From Microbacterium faecale (GTDB lineage Bacteria > Actinomycetota > Actinomycetes > Actinomycetales > Microbacteriaceae), in contig NZ_BMHO01000001.1 of assembly GCF_014640975.1 (NCBI RefSeq), positions 1,994,166 through 2,058,165 on the forward strand: a stretch of 64,000 bases of DNA, given 5' to 3'. The notes beneath the pieces are model-generated. The model was not told where the DNA came from, did no database searches, and worked only from the letters and a program-made list of their open reading frames with translations. Of this stretch, positions 12,669 to 21,381 are shown piece after piece (the first letter of the stretch is position 1; each line of letters starts with the position of its first letter). Position numbers and translations under genes: made by a program.

Positions 12669-13604
12669 ATGCCGCTTTCCCCGTCCTCTCCGCGCATCGT
12701 GTTCGCCGGAACGCCCGATGCGGCGGTGCCGTCCCTCCGTGCTCTGCTCGCTGCCGATGCCAACGTGGTCGGTGTCGTGACTCGGCCGGATGCACCCCGC
12801 GGTCGCAAACGCGTGCTCACCCCGTCGCCCGTCGCCACGGCCGCGGAAGACGCGGGCCTGCCGGTGATCCGAGCGCATCGCCTTGACGATGAGGCCACCC
12901 GGCGGATCGCGGAGCTCGACCCGGAACTCGGCGTCATCGTCGCCTACGGCGGCCTCGTCCGTGAGCCGCTGCTGAGCGCGCCCCGCTTCGGTTGGATCAA
13001 CCTCCACTTCTCTCTCCTCCCGTCGTGGCGTGGCGCCGCCCCCGTGCAGCACGCGCTGATCGCGGGAGATGAGACGCTCGGTGCATCGGTCTTCCAGCTC
13101 ACCGCCGAGCTCGACGCCGGCGACGTGTTCGCCGAGGAACGGTACACGCCGTCCGAGCGCGAGACGGCCGGCGACGTCCTGACGGCGCTTTCGGATCGCG
13201 GTGCGCGGGTGCTCGCCTCGACGGTCGCCGAGATTGCGGCAGGAACGGCCGAGGCGACGCCGCAGTCCGGTTCGCCGAGCTTCGCGCCGAAGCTCACGCT
13301 CGCCGACGGAATGCTCGACTTCTCGCGGCCCGCGTCGGAGGTGCTCGCGCGGTTCCGCGGCGTCACCCCGGAGCCGGGGGCGCACACGACGTGGGATGGT
13401 GCGCGCATGAAGGTGCATGCGGCGCACGCGACCGACGCGGGCGCGCTCGATCCCGGACACGTCGCCCCGACGGACGGGGGGATCCTCGTGGGGACGGCGA
13501 CGGAGCCGATTCTCATCAACCGCCTCCAGCCGGCCGGGAAGGGCGCGATGTCGGCGGCCGACTGGCATCGTGGCCTGCGCGATCCGGCGGTGTTCGGATC
13601 GTGA
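12669..13604 (+). CDS. fmt: Methionyl-tRNA formyltransferase
   Basis: Formylates initiator Met-tRNA with 10-formyl-THF. The 311-residue protein has the N-terminal RIVFAGTPDAAVPSL and the catalytic/substrate motif NLHFSLLPSWRGAAPVQ (about residues 116-132). The C-terminal OB-like tRNA-binding domain follows. It is located 21 nt after priA, and its stop overlaps the rsmB GTG. Coupling fmt with rsmB is common and links initiator tRNA and rRNA modification. Confidence 0.96.
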   Translation: MPLSPSSPRIVFAGTPDAAVPSLRALLAADANVVGVVTRPDAPRGRKRVLTPSPVATAAEDAGLPVIRAHRLDDEATRRIAELDPELGVIVAYGGLVREPLLSAPRFGWINLHFSLLPSWRGAAPVQHALIAGDETLGASVFQLTAELDAGDVFAEERYTPSERETAGDVLTALSDRGARVLASTVAEIAAGTAEATPQSGSPSFAPKLTLADGMLDFSRPASEVLARFRGVTPEPGAHTTWDGARMKVHAAHATDAGALDPGHVAPTDGGILVGTATEPILINRLQPAGKGAMSAADWHRGLRDPAVFGS

Positions 13605-15022
13605 ATCGGACTCGACGACAGGCACCGGTCCCGCGGCGCCGGCGCGATGCGGACGCGAGGGCGACTGTGCAGCCCGTGCGCGAGGTTGCGTACCGGGTGA
13701 TCCGCGCTGTCGACGTCGATGATGCCTACGCGAACCTGCTGTTGCCCGTCGAGATCGAGCGGGCGGGGCTGGGTGGCGCTGACGCGGCTCTCGCCACCGA
13801 GTTGACGTACGGCACCCTGCGCCGGCGCGGCACGTATGACGCGATCATCCGCCTCGCCGCCGACCGCGACCCGGCGGACATCGACGGGGGCGTGCTCGAC
13901 GCGCTGCGCCTGGGTGCGCACCAGCTGCTGTCTACGCGCGTCGCCTCCCACGCCGCGGTGAACGAGTCGGTGACTCTCGCGACGCGCGCGTCAGGACGGG
14001 GAGCCGGCGGCTTCGCAAACGCGGTGCTGCGGCGCATCGCTCGCGAGACGCCGGGCGACTGGAGCGCGCGCATCTCCCAGGCGGCGCGCAGCGACGACGA
14101 GGCGATCGGGGCGACGAGTTCGCACCCGGTGTGGGTCGTTCGCGCGCTGCGGCGCGCTCTTGCGGCGGATGGTCGTCCGGACGACCTCGACGCGCTCCTC
14201 GAGGCGGACAATGCCGCACCGGCGGTCACGATGGCCGCGCTGCCGGGCCTGGCGGAGCCGGCTGCGTCCCGCACGCGCTTCTCGCCGATCGGCTTCCGCG
14301 CGCCGTCCGGCGATCCCGAACGCCTTGTCCGGGGGTCGGGCGGCGCCGTTCGCGTGCAGGACGAGGGCTCTCAGCTGGTCGCTCTTGCCCTCGCGCGGCT
14401 CGAGCCGACACGCGTCGGGGAGCGGTGGCTCGACCTCTGCGCCGGCCCCGGCGGGAAGACCGCCGTCCTGGCGGCCGACGCGGTCACGGTCGGAGCGACG
14501 CTCGAGGCGAACGAGATCTCGCCTGCCCGCGCCGGCCTCGTGCGGCACGCGCTCGAGGCGCTGCCCGACGAGGTGCCGGTGCTCGAGAGGGACGGACGCG
14601 AGCTCGCGGCCGAGCAGCCCGGCCGGTACGACCGGATCCTTGTCGACGCGCCGTGCACGGGGCTCGGCGCCCTGCGTCGGCGGCCTGAGGCACGTTGGCG
14701 CAAGACGCCGGCCGACGTCGCGCCGCTCGTCGAGACGCAACGCGGTCTTCTCACCTCGGCGATCGACGCGCTCGCCCCCGGCGGCGTCGTCGCGTACGTG
14801 ACCTGCTCTCCGCACCTCGCGGAGACGGTCGGTGTCGTGACCGACGTCGCTGCGGCGCGTTCCGATGTCGAGTTCATCGATGCCGCCGCGGCGCTCCAGG
14901 CGGTGTCGCGGGGTCCGCTCGAGCTCGGCACGCGGGAGGACGGGCCGCCGGTGGCTCAGCTGTGGCCGCACCGACACGGCACCGACGCGATGTTCCTGGC
15001 GCTGCTGCGCCGTCGCGCCTGA
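13601..15022 (+). CDS. rsmB: 16S rRNA (cytosine-C5)-methyltransferase RsmB (Fmu)
   Basis: Methylates a cytosine of 16S rRNA (C967 in E. coli numbering). The N-terminal NusB-like domain covers about residues 20-160. The SAM-binding core follows with WLDLCAGPGGKT, the acid loop, DAPCTGLGALRRRPEARW and the catalytic VTCSPH. GTG 13601 is preferred because it overlaps the fmt stop (GTGA) and starts the basic N-terminus; that gives 473 residues. It is the last gene of the unit and converges on the next gene across a 56-nt gap with no convincing terminator hairpin. Confidence 0.93.
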   Translation: MNRTRRQAPVPRRRRDADARATVQPVREVAYRVIRAVDVDDAYANLLLPVEIERAGLGGADAALATELTYGTLRRRGTYDAIIRLAADRDPADIDGGVLDALRLGAHQLLSTRVASHAAVNESVTLATRASGRGAGGFANAVLRRIARETPGDWSARISQAARSDDEAIGATSSHPVWVVRALRRALAADGRPDDLDALLEADNAAPAVTMAALPGLAEPAASRTRFSPIGFRAPSGDPERLVRGSGGAVRVQDEGSQLVALALARLEPTRVGERWLDLCAGPGGKTAVLAADAVTVGATLEANEISPARAGLVRHALEALPDEVPVLERDGRELAAEQPGRYDRILVDAPCTGLGALRRRPEARWRKTPADVAPLVETQRGLLTSAIDALAPGGVVAYVTCSPHLAETVGVVTDVAAARSDVEFIDAAAALQAVSRGPLELGTREDGPPVAQLWPHRHGTDAMFLALLRRRA

Positions 15023-15078
15023 GCGCACGCCAGGGCATGGCTCATCATTGGCTCCGTCGCGAGCAGTTGTGAGGCACG

Positions 15079-16488
15079 TCAGTCCCAGGTGACGCGCGTC
15101 GCATCACCGTCGAAGTGCACGATGGGCGTGCCCGTCAGCTCCCAGCCGGTGCAGGACCCGCCGTCCGCGCATGTGCCCGAGATATCGATGCTTGTGCTGC
15201 CCCGTCCGCGGAGCGCTAAGACGTCGTGCGCGTCGGTCCGCGGCGTGAAGTCGGGCTGGCGATCCTCGGCGATCGTGCGCGTCACGCTGCCGTCGACGAG
15301 ATCGCCGCTGGCGAACGAGCCGTAGGCGGGATCCGTGCAGTCTGCGGTCAGCGCCGTCGACGCGAGGCACTCATCGAGCGATGCCCGAACGGCCTCCTCG
15401 AAGAGACGCGCACCCCGTTCCGACACCGTGGTGCTGAGGACGAACTCGTGGTCGATGGGCGCGGTCAGGAATGCCGGGCCCTCGGCCCCGGGTTCGAGCC
15501 CGGGGGAGGGAAGGAAGCCGAGATGAGGCGCCGCGTCCATCGCAACCTCGTAGCGACCCGGAAAGAGGAGCACGTATGCGTCGACGGGCAGCGTCTGGTC
15601 GTCGAGGCGGAGATCGACGCCGGCGAACTGCGAGCCGGAGGCGAGGACCGGCCGGACGTCGAACTCGACGAGCCAGTCGTACTCGCCGTCGTAGGCCTCG
15701 TGCGCCTCGTATTCCGCGTCGACTCGTTCGTCGCCGAGCAGGTAGGTGACCTCGACGACGGCGCGCCAGTCGTACTCGGCGTCGAACTTGATGCGACCGA
15801 TCTCGACGTCGCGGATGGGCCACTGCTCCTGAGACCTGGCGAGCGTCTCATCGGTCATCAGCGAGAAGTCGAATCTCGCGTGACCGGCCTCGGGATCGAG
15901 GTCGGTGTGCGCGAGCGCACGGTCGGCGTCGGCGCCGGCAATCGCGGCGAAATAGCCCTCTACTGTTGCGGCGACGGCCTCTTCGACCTCCGCGTCACCC
16001 GCGCCGGGATCCGGCGACGCACCGGAGTCGTCGGATCCGAGGATGATTCCCAGGACGACGGCGCCGGTGAGCATGCTCGCGACGACCACCATTCCGATGA
16101 TCGACGATGTGCGTCGCGCGCGGCGAGCCGGCGGGGGAGCAGGCGGTGCCGCACCAGGCGAGGCCGTCGGGCGCGACTCGCTCTTCGCGGCGGGGACGGG
16201 GGTCCGCGCGTAGGGCGGGAGGACCGCCGCAACCGGCTCGCCGTTGGTCGCCGGCTCGGCCGTCGGCGCCGGATCCACCTCCGTCACGGCGTCCGGTCGC
16301 GGCGCGTCGTCGTGTGCCTCGCCGGTGCGCGCACGGAGCGGGTTCGCCGCGTCTGCTGCGCGTACCGCGGACTCGCTGGACTCCGCGGGATCGCTGGGCT
16401 CCGCGGACGCGCCCGGCTCGTCGCGATGCCACGGCATGCGCTGCGCCCAGCGACCGTCGTCGCGCTTCTGCCAGGGGAACTCGCCCAC
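15079..16488 (-). CDS. Membrane-anchored protein of unknown function
   Basis: A 469-residue protein with a short tryptophan-containing head (EFPWQKRDDGRWAQRMPWHR), then about 80 residues rich in Ala, Pro, Glu and Asp. One transmembrane helix follows near residues 106-127 (IIGMVVVASMLTGAVVLGII), and the C-terminal domain of about 330 residues is predicted to be extracytoplasmic. The outer part has two Cys pairs near the end (CLASTALTADC, CADGGSC) that could form disulfides. I do not recognise the domain. The start is placed at GTG 16488 with AGGAC before it; a GATAAT -10 at 16525-16530 faces this gene. Confidence 0.75.
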   Translation of the reverse strand: MGEFPWQKRDDGRWAQRMPWHRDEPGASAEPSDPAESSESAVRAADAANPLRARTGEAHDDAPRPDAVTEVDPAPTAEPATNGEPVAAVLPPYARTPVPAAKSESRPTASPGAAPPAPPPARRARRTSSIIGMVVVASMLTGAVVLGIILGSDDSGASPDPGAGDAEVEEAVAATVEGYFAAIAGADADRALAHTDLDPEAGHARFDFSLMTDETLARSQEQWPIRDVEIGRIKFDAEYDWRAVVEVTYLLGDERVDAEYEAHEAYDGEYDWLVEFDVRPVLASGSQFAGVDLRLDDQTLPVDAYVLLFPGRYEVAMDAAPHLGFLPSPGLEPGAEGPAFLTAPIDHEFVLSTTVSERGARLFEEAVRASLDECLASTALTADCTDPAYGSFASGDLVDGSVTRTIAEDRQPDFTPRTDAHDVLALRGRGSTSIDISGTCADGGSCTGWELTGTPIVHFDGDATRVTWD

Positions 16489-16524
16489 CCGTCCTGCCCT
16501 TCGCCTCGTGATCCTCGCGATGAC

Positions 16525-16530
16525 ATTATC
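16525..16530 (-). promoter_or_regulatory. -10 element for the 15079-16488 gene
   Basis: Reads GATAAT on the minus strand, giving a predicted start about 30 nt before GTG 16488. It is divergent to the rpe promoter only about 40 nt away, so the two -35 regions overlap. No clear -35 is visible. Confidence 0.4.
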
Positions 16531-16568
16531 GCCGCTGCGCCGCGGTGAGCCGCCCACGTCCCCGTGGG

Positions 16569-16574
16569 GATAAT
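16569..16574 (+). promoter_or_regulatory. -10 element of rpe
   Basis: GATAAT ends 6 nt before the rpe GTG at 16581. The intervening bases contain GGAGG, so either a leaderless transcript begins at GTG or an upstream start uses this Shine-Dalgarno. Confidence 0.45.
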
Positions 16575-16580
16575 GGAGGC

Positions 16581-17255
16581 GTGACCCCCATCGACGCGCC
16601 GCGCATCAACCCGAGTATTCTGTCTGCCGACTTCGTGAACATGCAGCGCGACCTCGAGCGCATCGCGTCCGCGGACTACGTGCACGTCGACGTCATGGAC
16701 AACCACTTCGTGCCGAACCTGACCTTCGGGCCCCAGATGGTCGAGCGCATCCAAGCGACGAGCCCGCTCCCGCTCGACGTACATTTGATGATCGCCGACG
16801 CCGGCCGTTGGGCCCCCGGGTACGCCGAGATCGGAGCCGCATCGGTCACGTTCCACGCCGAGGCGAGCGACGACGTCGTCGGTCTCGCACGGCGGATCCG
16901 GCAGATCGGCTCGCGCGTCGGTGTCGCGATCAAACCGGACACGCCCGCCGAACCGCTCTTCGAGCACCTCGCCGAGTTCGACCAGGTGCTCGTGATGACG
17001 GTCGAGCCCGGGTTCGGGGGCCAGAGCTTCCGGGCCGACACCATGCCGAAACTGCGGGAGTTGAAGGCCGAGGCGCGACGTCGGGGCGTCGACGTGTGGC
17101 TGCAGGTCGACGGCGGGATCTCGCTCGAGACGATCGAGCAGGCCGCCGAATCCGGCGCCGACACCTTCGTTGCCGGATCCGCGGTCTTCGGCGCCGACGA
17201 CATCGATCAGCGCATCGGCGAGCTGCGCGCTCTCGCCGCGCGCCACGTGCACTGA
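16581..17255 (+). CDS. rpe: Ribulose-phosphate 3-epimerase
   Basis: Interconverts ribulose 5-phosphate and xylulose 5-phosphate in the pentose phosphate pathway. The 224-residue TIM barrel shows INPSILSADF, the metal-binding HVDVMDNHFVPNLTFGP, DVHLMI and the phosphate-binding VEPGFGGQSF and VDGGIS. The GTG start follows GGAGGC directly. It is transcribed divergently from the membrane-anchored unknown gene and lies upstream of the his cluster, with ribose-phosphate metabolism as a plausible functional link. Confidence 0.96.
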   Translation: MTPIDAPRINPSILSADFVNMQRDLERIASADYVHVDVMDNHFVPNLTFGPQMVERIQATSPLPLDVHLMIADAGRWAPGYAEIGAASVTFHAEASDDVVGLARRIRQIGSRVGVAIKPDTPAEPLFEHLAEFDQVLVMTVEPGFGGQSFRADTMPKLRELKAEARRRGVDVWLQVDGGISLETIEQAAESGADTFVAGSAVFGADDIDQRIGELRALAARHVH

Positions 17256-17264
17256 TCGATCGGA

Positions 17265-17287
17265 TCGTGCGCGACGCTGATCGCGCG
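17265..17287 (+). terminator. Weak hairpin after rpe
   Basis: TGCGCGA, a 6-nt loop, then TCGCGCG forms a short GC-rich stem just after the rpe stop. There is no T-run. It may reduce readthrough into hisE, which has its own promoter. Confidence 0.3.
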
Positions 17288-17332
17288 ACCCCGGCTGGGA
17301 GGCCCGGCGCCTCAGCACCCGGTCGGACCCGA

Positions 17333-17338
17333 TAGCCT
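17333..17338 (+). promoter_or_regulatory. Leaderless -10 element of hisE
   Basis: TAGCCT ends exactly 6 nt before GTG 17345, and no Shine-Dalgarno lies between. This is the spacing expected when transcription starts on the start codon. Confidence 0.55.
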
Positions 17339-17344
17339 GGACCC

Positions 17345-17608
17345 GTGAAATCGTTCGAGGATCTCTTCGCCGAGCTCAGCCAGAAGGCCGCCACCCGCCC
17401 CGCGGGATCCGGGACGGTCGCCGAGCTCGATGCCGGAGTGCACACCATCGGGAAGAAGATCGTCGAAGAGGCCGCCGAGGTGTGGATGGCGGCCGAGTAC
17501 GAGACGGACGAGGCCGCGGCCGAGGAGATCTCGCAGTTGCTGTATCACCTGCAGGTGATGATGCTCGCCAAGGGCATCTCGCTCGCCGATGTGTACCGAC
17601 ATCTCTAG
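17345..17608 (+). CDS. hisE: Phosphoribosyl-ATP pyrophosphatase
   Basis: Hydrolyses PR-ATP to PR-AMP, the second step of histidine synthesis. The 87-residue length fits stand-alone HisE. The MazG-like helix signature [14 protein letters not shown] is visible, with the metal-binding glutamates, and [14 protein letters not shown] follows. It begins the cluster hisE-hisG-hisF-hisI; hisG starts 45 nt later. The start is a leaderless-type GTG. Confidence 0.95.
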   Translation: MKSFEDLFAELSQKAATRPAGSGTVAELDAGVHTIGKKIVEEAAEVWMAAEYETDEAAAEEISQLLYHLQVMMLAKGISLADVYRHL

Positions 17609-17653
17609 ATCAGCCGACTCACTCCTCATACCTGATCGATCGGAAGACCACCC

Positions 17654-18496
17654 GTGCTGCGTATCGCCATTCCCAACAAGGGATCCCTCTCCGAGACTGC
17701 CGCCCAGTTGCTGGCTGACGCTGGCTACGGCACGCGCAGGGACCCCAAGACACTCCACCTCATCGACGACCGCAACGGCGTCGAGTTCTTCTATCTCCGC
17801 CCGCGCGATATCGCGACGTACGTGGCGCGCGGTGCCCTCGATGTCGGGCTGACGGGACGCGACCTGCTCCGGGACGTGTGTCTGCCGGACGCGCGCGAGA
17901 TCGAGGCCCTCGGCTTCGGGCGCTCGACGTTCCGCTTCGCCGCTCCCGTCGGACGGTTCGAGACCCTCGAGCAGCTCCACGGCAAGCGCGTCGCGACGAG
18001 CTATCCCGGCCTGGTCGAGACCTCGCTCAGCAGTTACGGGGTGTCGGTTGACGTCGTGCCGCTCAACGGCGCGGTCGAATCGGCCGTGCAGCTCGGCGTC
18101 GCCGACGCCATCGCCGACGTCGTCGAGACCGGCACCACGCTCAAGCAGGCCGGACTGGAGACCTTCGGGCCCGTGATGCTCGAGTCCGAGGCCGTGCTCA
18201 TCCAGGGCCCGAACGACGCGGCCGGCGTCGAGCGGCTGCTGCGACGTGTCCGCGGCGTCCTGGTCGCGCGGCGCTATGTCATGCTCGACTACGACCTGCC
18301 CGCCGACCTCGTGGACGCGGCGACGGAGATCGCGACGGGCATGCAGTCGCCGACGATCTCGCCGCTACAGCGCGAGGGGTGGGTGGCCGTGCGCGTGATG
18401 CTGCCGCGCGGCGACGTCAACCGGATCATGGACGACCTGTACGCGCTGGGTGCCCGCGCGCTGCTCGTCACCGCGATCGATAACGCGAGGCTGTGA
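17654..18496 (+). CDS. hisG: ATP phosphoribosyltransferase (long form)
   Basis: Condenses ATP and PRPP, the first and feedback-controlled step of histidine synthesis. At 280 residues it is the long hexameric form, with a C-terminal ACT-like histidine-binding domain (about residues 205-280, including [21 protein letters not shown]). Catalytic-domain signatures include [15 protein letters not shown] at the start and the PRPP site [12 protein letters not shown]. It needs no HisZ partner. The GTG start has GGAAG upstream. Confidence 0.96.
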   Translation: MLRIAIPNKGSLSETAAQLLADAGYGTRRDPKTLHLIDDRNGVEFFYLRPRDIATYVARGALDVGLTGRDLLRDVCLPDAREIEALGFGRSTFRFAAPVGRFETLEQLHGKRVATSYPGLVETSLSSYGVSVDVVPLNGAVESAVQLGVADAIADVVETGTTLKQAGLETFGPVMLESEAVLIQGPNDAAGVERLLRRVRGVLVARRYVMLDYDLPADLVDAATEIATGMQSPTISPLQREGWVAVRVMLPRGDVNRIMDDLYALGARALLVTAIDNARL

Positions 18497-18500
18497 TCCG

Positions 18501-19295
18501 ATGAACGCCACCAGTCCTGACACCGCGGCCGCCCTCGGCGTCGCCACCCGTGTCATTCCGTGCCTCGACGTGTCGGACGGGCGTGTCGTCAAGGGCGTGA
18601 ACTTCGCCGACCTGCGCGAAATGGGCGATCCCGTCGACCTCGCCAAGGAGTACTACGCCCAGGGCGCAGATGAGCTGACCTTCCTCGATGTGACCGCGTC
18701 CGTCGAGGAGCGCGACACGGTCTACGACGTCGTTCGATCGACCGCGGAACAGGTCTTCATCCCGCTGACCGTCGGCGGCGGGATCCGTTCGGTCGACGAC
18801 GTCGCGCGGCTGCAGGACGTCGGAGCCGACAAGGTGGGGGTGAACTCCGCCGCGATCGGCCGACCGGCCCTTCTCGACGAGATCGCCGACCGGTTCGGCG
18901 CGCAGTGCCTTGTGCTCTCGCTCGACATCAAGCGTTCGGATCGGACGCCGAGCGGCTTCGTCGTCACGACGCACGGTGGGCGCCGCGAGACCGACCTCGA
19001 TGCGATCGCGTGGGCCGAGGAGGCCGTCTCCCGCGGCGCCGGCGAGCTGCTCGTCAACTCGATCGACGCCGATGGGACGAAGAAGGGCTTCGATCTCGAG
19101 CTGATCGAGCGGATCCGCGCCGTTGCAACGGTTCCCGTCATCGCCTCGGGCGGCGCGGGCGACGTCGGGCATTTCGCCCCGGCCATCCACGCCGGCGCGG
19201 ACGCCGTGCTCGCGGCGACCGTGTTCCACACCGGCCAGATCACGATCGCGCAGGTCAAGTCCGCCATGCGCGAGGAGGGGATCCTGATCCGATGA
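18501..19295 (+). CDS. hisF: Imidazole glycerol phosphate synthase, cyclase subunit
   Basis: Works with HisH to make imidazole glycerol phosphate and AICAR. The 264-residue barrel contains [19 protein letters not shown] with the catalytic Asp, the second phosphate site TVGGGIRS, and [13 protein letters not shown] with the other catalytic Asp. The start ATG 18501 lies 4 nt after hisG. HisH, HisA, HisB, HisC and HisD are not in the window. Confidence 0.96.
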   Translation: MNATSPDTAAALGVATRVIPCLDVSDGRVVKGVNFADLREMGDPVDLAKEYYAQGADELTFLDVTASVEERDTVYDVVRSTAEQVFIPLTVGGGIRSVDDVARLQDVGADKVGVNSAAIGRPALLDEIADRFGAQCLVLSLDIKRSDRTPSGFVVTTHGGRRETDLDAIAWAEEAVSRGAGELLVNSIDADGTKKGFDLELIERIRAVATVPVIASGGAGDVGHFAPAIHAGADAVLAATVFHTGQITIAQVKSAMREEGILIR

Positions 19296-19675
19296 GTGCG
19301 CCGACCGATCTCGATCTCGCCTTGCGGATCTCGCGCGTGCGCTTCGGCGCGGGCGGACTCGCACCCGCGGTCGTGCAGGATCACGCCTCCGGTGAGGTGC
19401 TGATGCTCGCGTGGATGAACCACGAGGCCCTGCGCCGCACGCTGACCGAACGCCGCGCCACCTATTGGTCGCGCAGCCGTGAGGAGTATTGGCGCAAGGG
19501 CGACACGTCCGGGCACGTCCAGCATGTGCGCGGCGCGCGTATCGACTGCGACGGCGACGTCATCCTGCTGCAGGTCGATCAGGTCGGGGCCGCATGCCAC
19601 ACCGGGACCCGCACGTGCTTCGACGGAGACGAGAGGATCCTGCTCGCGGCACCCGACGAGGCGGATCCGCAGTGA
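19292..19675 (+). CDS. hisI: Phosphoribosyl-AMP cyclohydrolase
   Basis: Opens the adenine ring of PR-AMP, the third step of histidine synthesis. The 127-residue zinc enzyme has [28 protein letters not shown], and metal-binding residues in DCDGD and [10 protein letters not shown]. It overlaps hisF by 4 nt (ATGA). Its stop overlaps the GTG of the Trp-associated membrane protein, so there is no space for trpE here. Confidence 0.95.
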   Translation: MSAPTDLDLALRISRVRFGAGGLAPAVVQDHASGEVLMLAWMNHEALRRTLTERRATYWSRSREEYWRKGDTSGHVQHVRGARIDCDGDVILLQVDQVGAACHTGTRTCFDGDERILLAAPDEADPQ

Positions 19676-20307
19676 CCGACGAGCGCGCCAGCTGGGCGGC
19701 GCGGCGCGGCAGGCCGACGGTCGTCGTGTCGATCCTCGTGGGCGGCGCCACGGCGCTCATCGCGTCGACGCAGGTCTGGGCACGCACCGACGTGGCGGGC
19801 GTCGCGCTCGACGCGGCCGGATCCGACGTCCTCGCGCTCCTGCAGCCGCTCGCGCTCGCGACGCTCGCGCTGAGCTTCGCGCTCGCCCTGACCGGCAGCG
19901 TCGCTCGGCTCGTGCTGTCGTTGCTCGCCGCGATCCTGGGGGCCGCCCTCGTCTGGATCTGCACGCCGGTCGCCGTCGCGCCCGGCGTGGCCACCGTCGA
20001 ATCGGTCGTCACCGACCACACCGGGATCGCCGGTCACGACGCCGTCGCCGACCTCGTCTCCGGAGTGGAGACCACTGTCTGGCCGTGGATCGCGGCGGTC
20101 TCGGGGCTCATCGTCCTCGTGTCCGGCATCGTCGGAGCGGTCACCGGACACGCCTGGCGCCGACGCAGTCATCGATACGACGCGGCCGCGGGCACGCACA
20201 GCGGCGCGCGTTCCGGGCCGCTCGACGCGGTCGATTCGTGGGACGACCTCTCGCGTGGCGGCGACCCGACCTCCGCCGACGGTGAGCGTCGCGGCCTGTC
20301 AGGCTGA
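19672..20307 (+). CDS. Trp-associated membrane protein (Trp_oprn_chp family)
   Basis: A 211-residue integral membrane protein with about four hydrophobic helices: near residues 17-33, 56-75, 80-102 and 137-160. A charged tail of about 50 residues follows. It matches in position and topology the actinobacterial family found in tryptophan operons, whose function is unknown. The family normally follows trpE; here it follows hisI directly, with a GTGA overlap. Confidence 0.85.
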   Translation: MTDERASWAARRGRPTVVVSILVGGATALIASTQVWARTDVAGVALDAAGSDVLALLQPLALATLALSFALALTGSVARLVLSLLAAILGAALVWICTPVAVAPGVATVESVVTDHTGIAGHDAVADLVSGVETTVWPWIAAVSGLIVLVSGIVGAVTGHAWRRRSHRYDAAAGTHSGARSGPLDAVDSWDDLSRGGDPTSADGERRGLSG

Positions 20308-20321
20308 CGCCGCGGATCCCG

Positions 20322-20327
20322 TAGACT
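20322..20327 (+). promoter_or_regulatory. -10 element of an internal trp promoter
   Basis: TAGACT lies just after the membrane-protein stop and about 36 nt before the ATG at 20363. GAGGAG at the end of that leader is a good ribosome site. It could drive the HGxxPAAW gene and trpC-trpB-trpA separately from the his genes. Confidence 0.4.
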
Positions 20328-20362
20328 CGAATTATCCCCTGCTTGTGACGAGGAGTGCCTCT

Positions 20363-20593
20363 ATGACGAATCCCATCGGCGATCCCGGCCACGGACACTC
20401 GCCCGCTGCCTGGACGAACGTGCTCCTGATGCTCGTCGGCATCTCGATCGCGACGGTCGGACTGTTCCTGGCCCTGACGTGGCTGCTCATTGTCGGCGGT
20501 GTCGTGTTCATCGTGGGCCCGATCGCGGGATTCATCCTCGCCAAGGCCGGGTTCGGCGTCAACGGGCCGAAGTACCAGCCGAAGGGCCACTGA
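20363..20593 (+). CDS. HGxxPAAW family small membrane protein
   Basis: A 76-residue protein carrying the eponymous motif HGHSPAAW (about residues 10-17), followed by two membrane segments (about 20-40 and 43-60). The family occurs in actinobacterial trp clusters next to trpC; its function is unknown. GAGGAG precedes the ATG. Its TGA overlaps the trpC ATG (TGATG), so the two are coupled. Confidence 0.88.
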   Translation: MTNPIGDPGHGHSPAAWTNVLLMLVGISIATVGLFLALTWLLIVGGVVFIVGPIAGFILAKAGFGVNGPKYQPKGH

Positions 20594-21381
20594 TGTCGCT
20601 CCTCGCCGACCTGACGTCCGGGGCGGTGGAGGACGCAGAACAGCGCCTGGCCGTTCGCCCGCTCGCCGCGGTGGAGCGTGACGCCGAGGAGCGTCCGCCC
20701 GCACTCGACGCAGCGCGCCTGCTCGCTCGAGCCGAACTCGTGCACGTCATCGCGGAGGTGAAGCGCGCGAGCCCCTCGCGTGGCGACCTCGCCACGATTC
20801 CGGATCCCGCCCACCAGGCGTCGCTCTATGAGACCGGCGGCGCGAGCGCCATCAGCGTGCTCACCGAGGGACGCCGGTTCAAGGGATCCCTCGACGATCT
20901 CGTCGACGTCAAGCGCCGCGTGGGCGTGCCGGTGCTGCGCAAGGACTTCATCGCCACCCCGTACCAGGTGGCCGAGGCGCGGGCGGCGGGAGCCGACATG
21001 GTGCTCCTCATCGTCGCGGGACTGGAACGCCGCGCCCTTGCGGAGCTGTTCGGCCTCATCACCGAGATGGGAATGACCCCGCTCGTCGAAGCCCACTCGT
21101 CGGACGAGGTGGCGATCGCGAGCGACCTCGGCGCCCCGATCATCGGCATCAACGCGCGCGACCTGACGGACTTCAGTCTGGATGCGAATCTGTTCGAACG
21201 TCTTGCGCCGCAGATCCCGGACGGCACGGTCCGTGTGGCCGAGTCTGCTGTGCACTCTCCGGACGACGTCGTCCACTACCGCCGGGGCGGCGCGGATGTC
21301 GTGCTCATCGGCGAGGCGCTCGTCACGGGCGATCCCGTCGCGAGCCTTCGCAGCTTCATCTCGGCGACGGAAGGACTCTGA
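20593..21381 (+). CDS. trpC: Indole-3-glycerol phosphate synthase
   Basis: Closes the indole ring from CdRP. The 262-residue barrel shows [16 protein letters not shown] with the catalytic Lys, VLRKDFI, and the phosphate sites INARDLTDF and VAESAVHSP. The start overlaps the preceding stop and the stop overlaps the trpB ATG, in both cases as TGATG. trpD and trpF are not visible in the window; in many actinobacteria PriA-type HisA supplies the TrpF step. Confidence 0.96.
   Translation: MSLLADLTSGAVEDAEQRLAVRPLAAVERDAEERPPALDAARLLARAELVHVIAEVKRASPSRGDLATIPDPAHQASLYETGGASAISVLTEGRRFKGSLDDLVDVKRRVGVPVLRKDFIATPYQVAEARAAGADMVLLIVAGLERRALAELFGLITEMGMTPLVEAHSSDEVAIASDLGAPIIGINARDLTDFSLDANLFERLAPQIPDGTVRVAESAVHSPDDVVHYRRGGADVVLIGEALVTGDPVASLRSFISATEGL

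Noticed and set aside
15226..16548. 440-codon plus-strand frame opposite the membrane-anchored protein gene
   Set aside because: No motif or hydrophobic pattern, while the minus frame has a clear membrane helix, Cys pairs, a plausible start and a promoter.
20308..20362. trp attenuator or T-box before the HGxxPAAW gene
   Set aside because: No Trp-rich leader peptide, no T-box specifier hairpin and too little room; only a -10 and a Shine-Dalgarno are visible.
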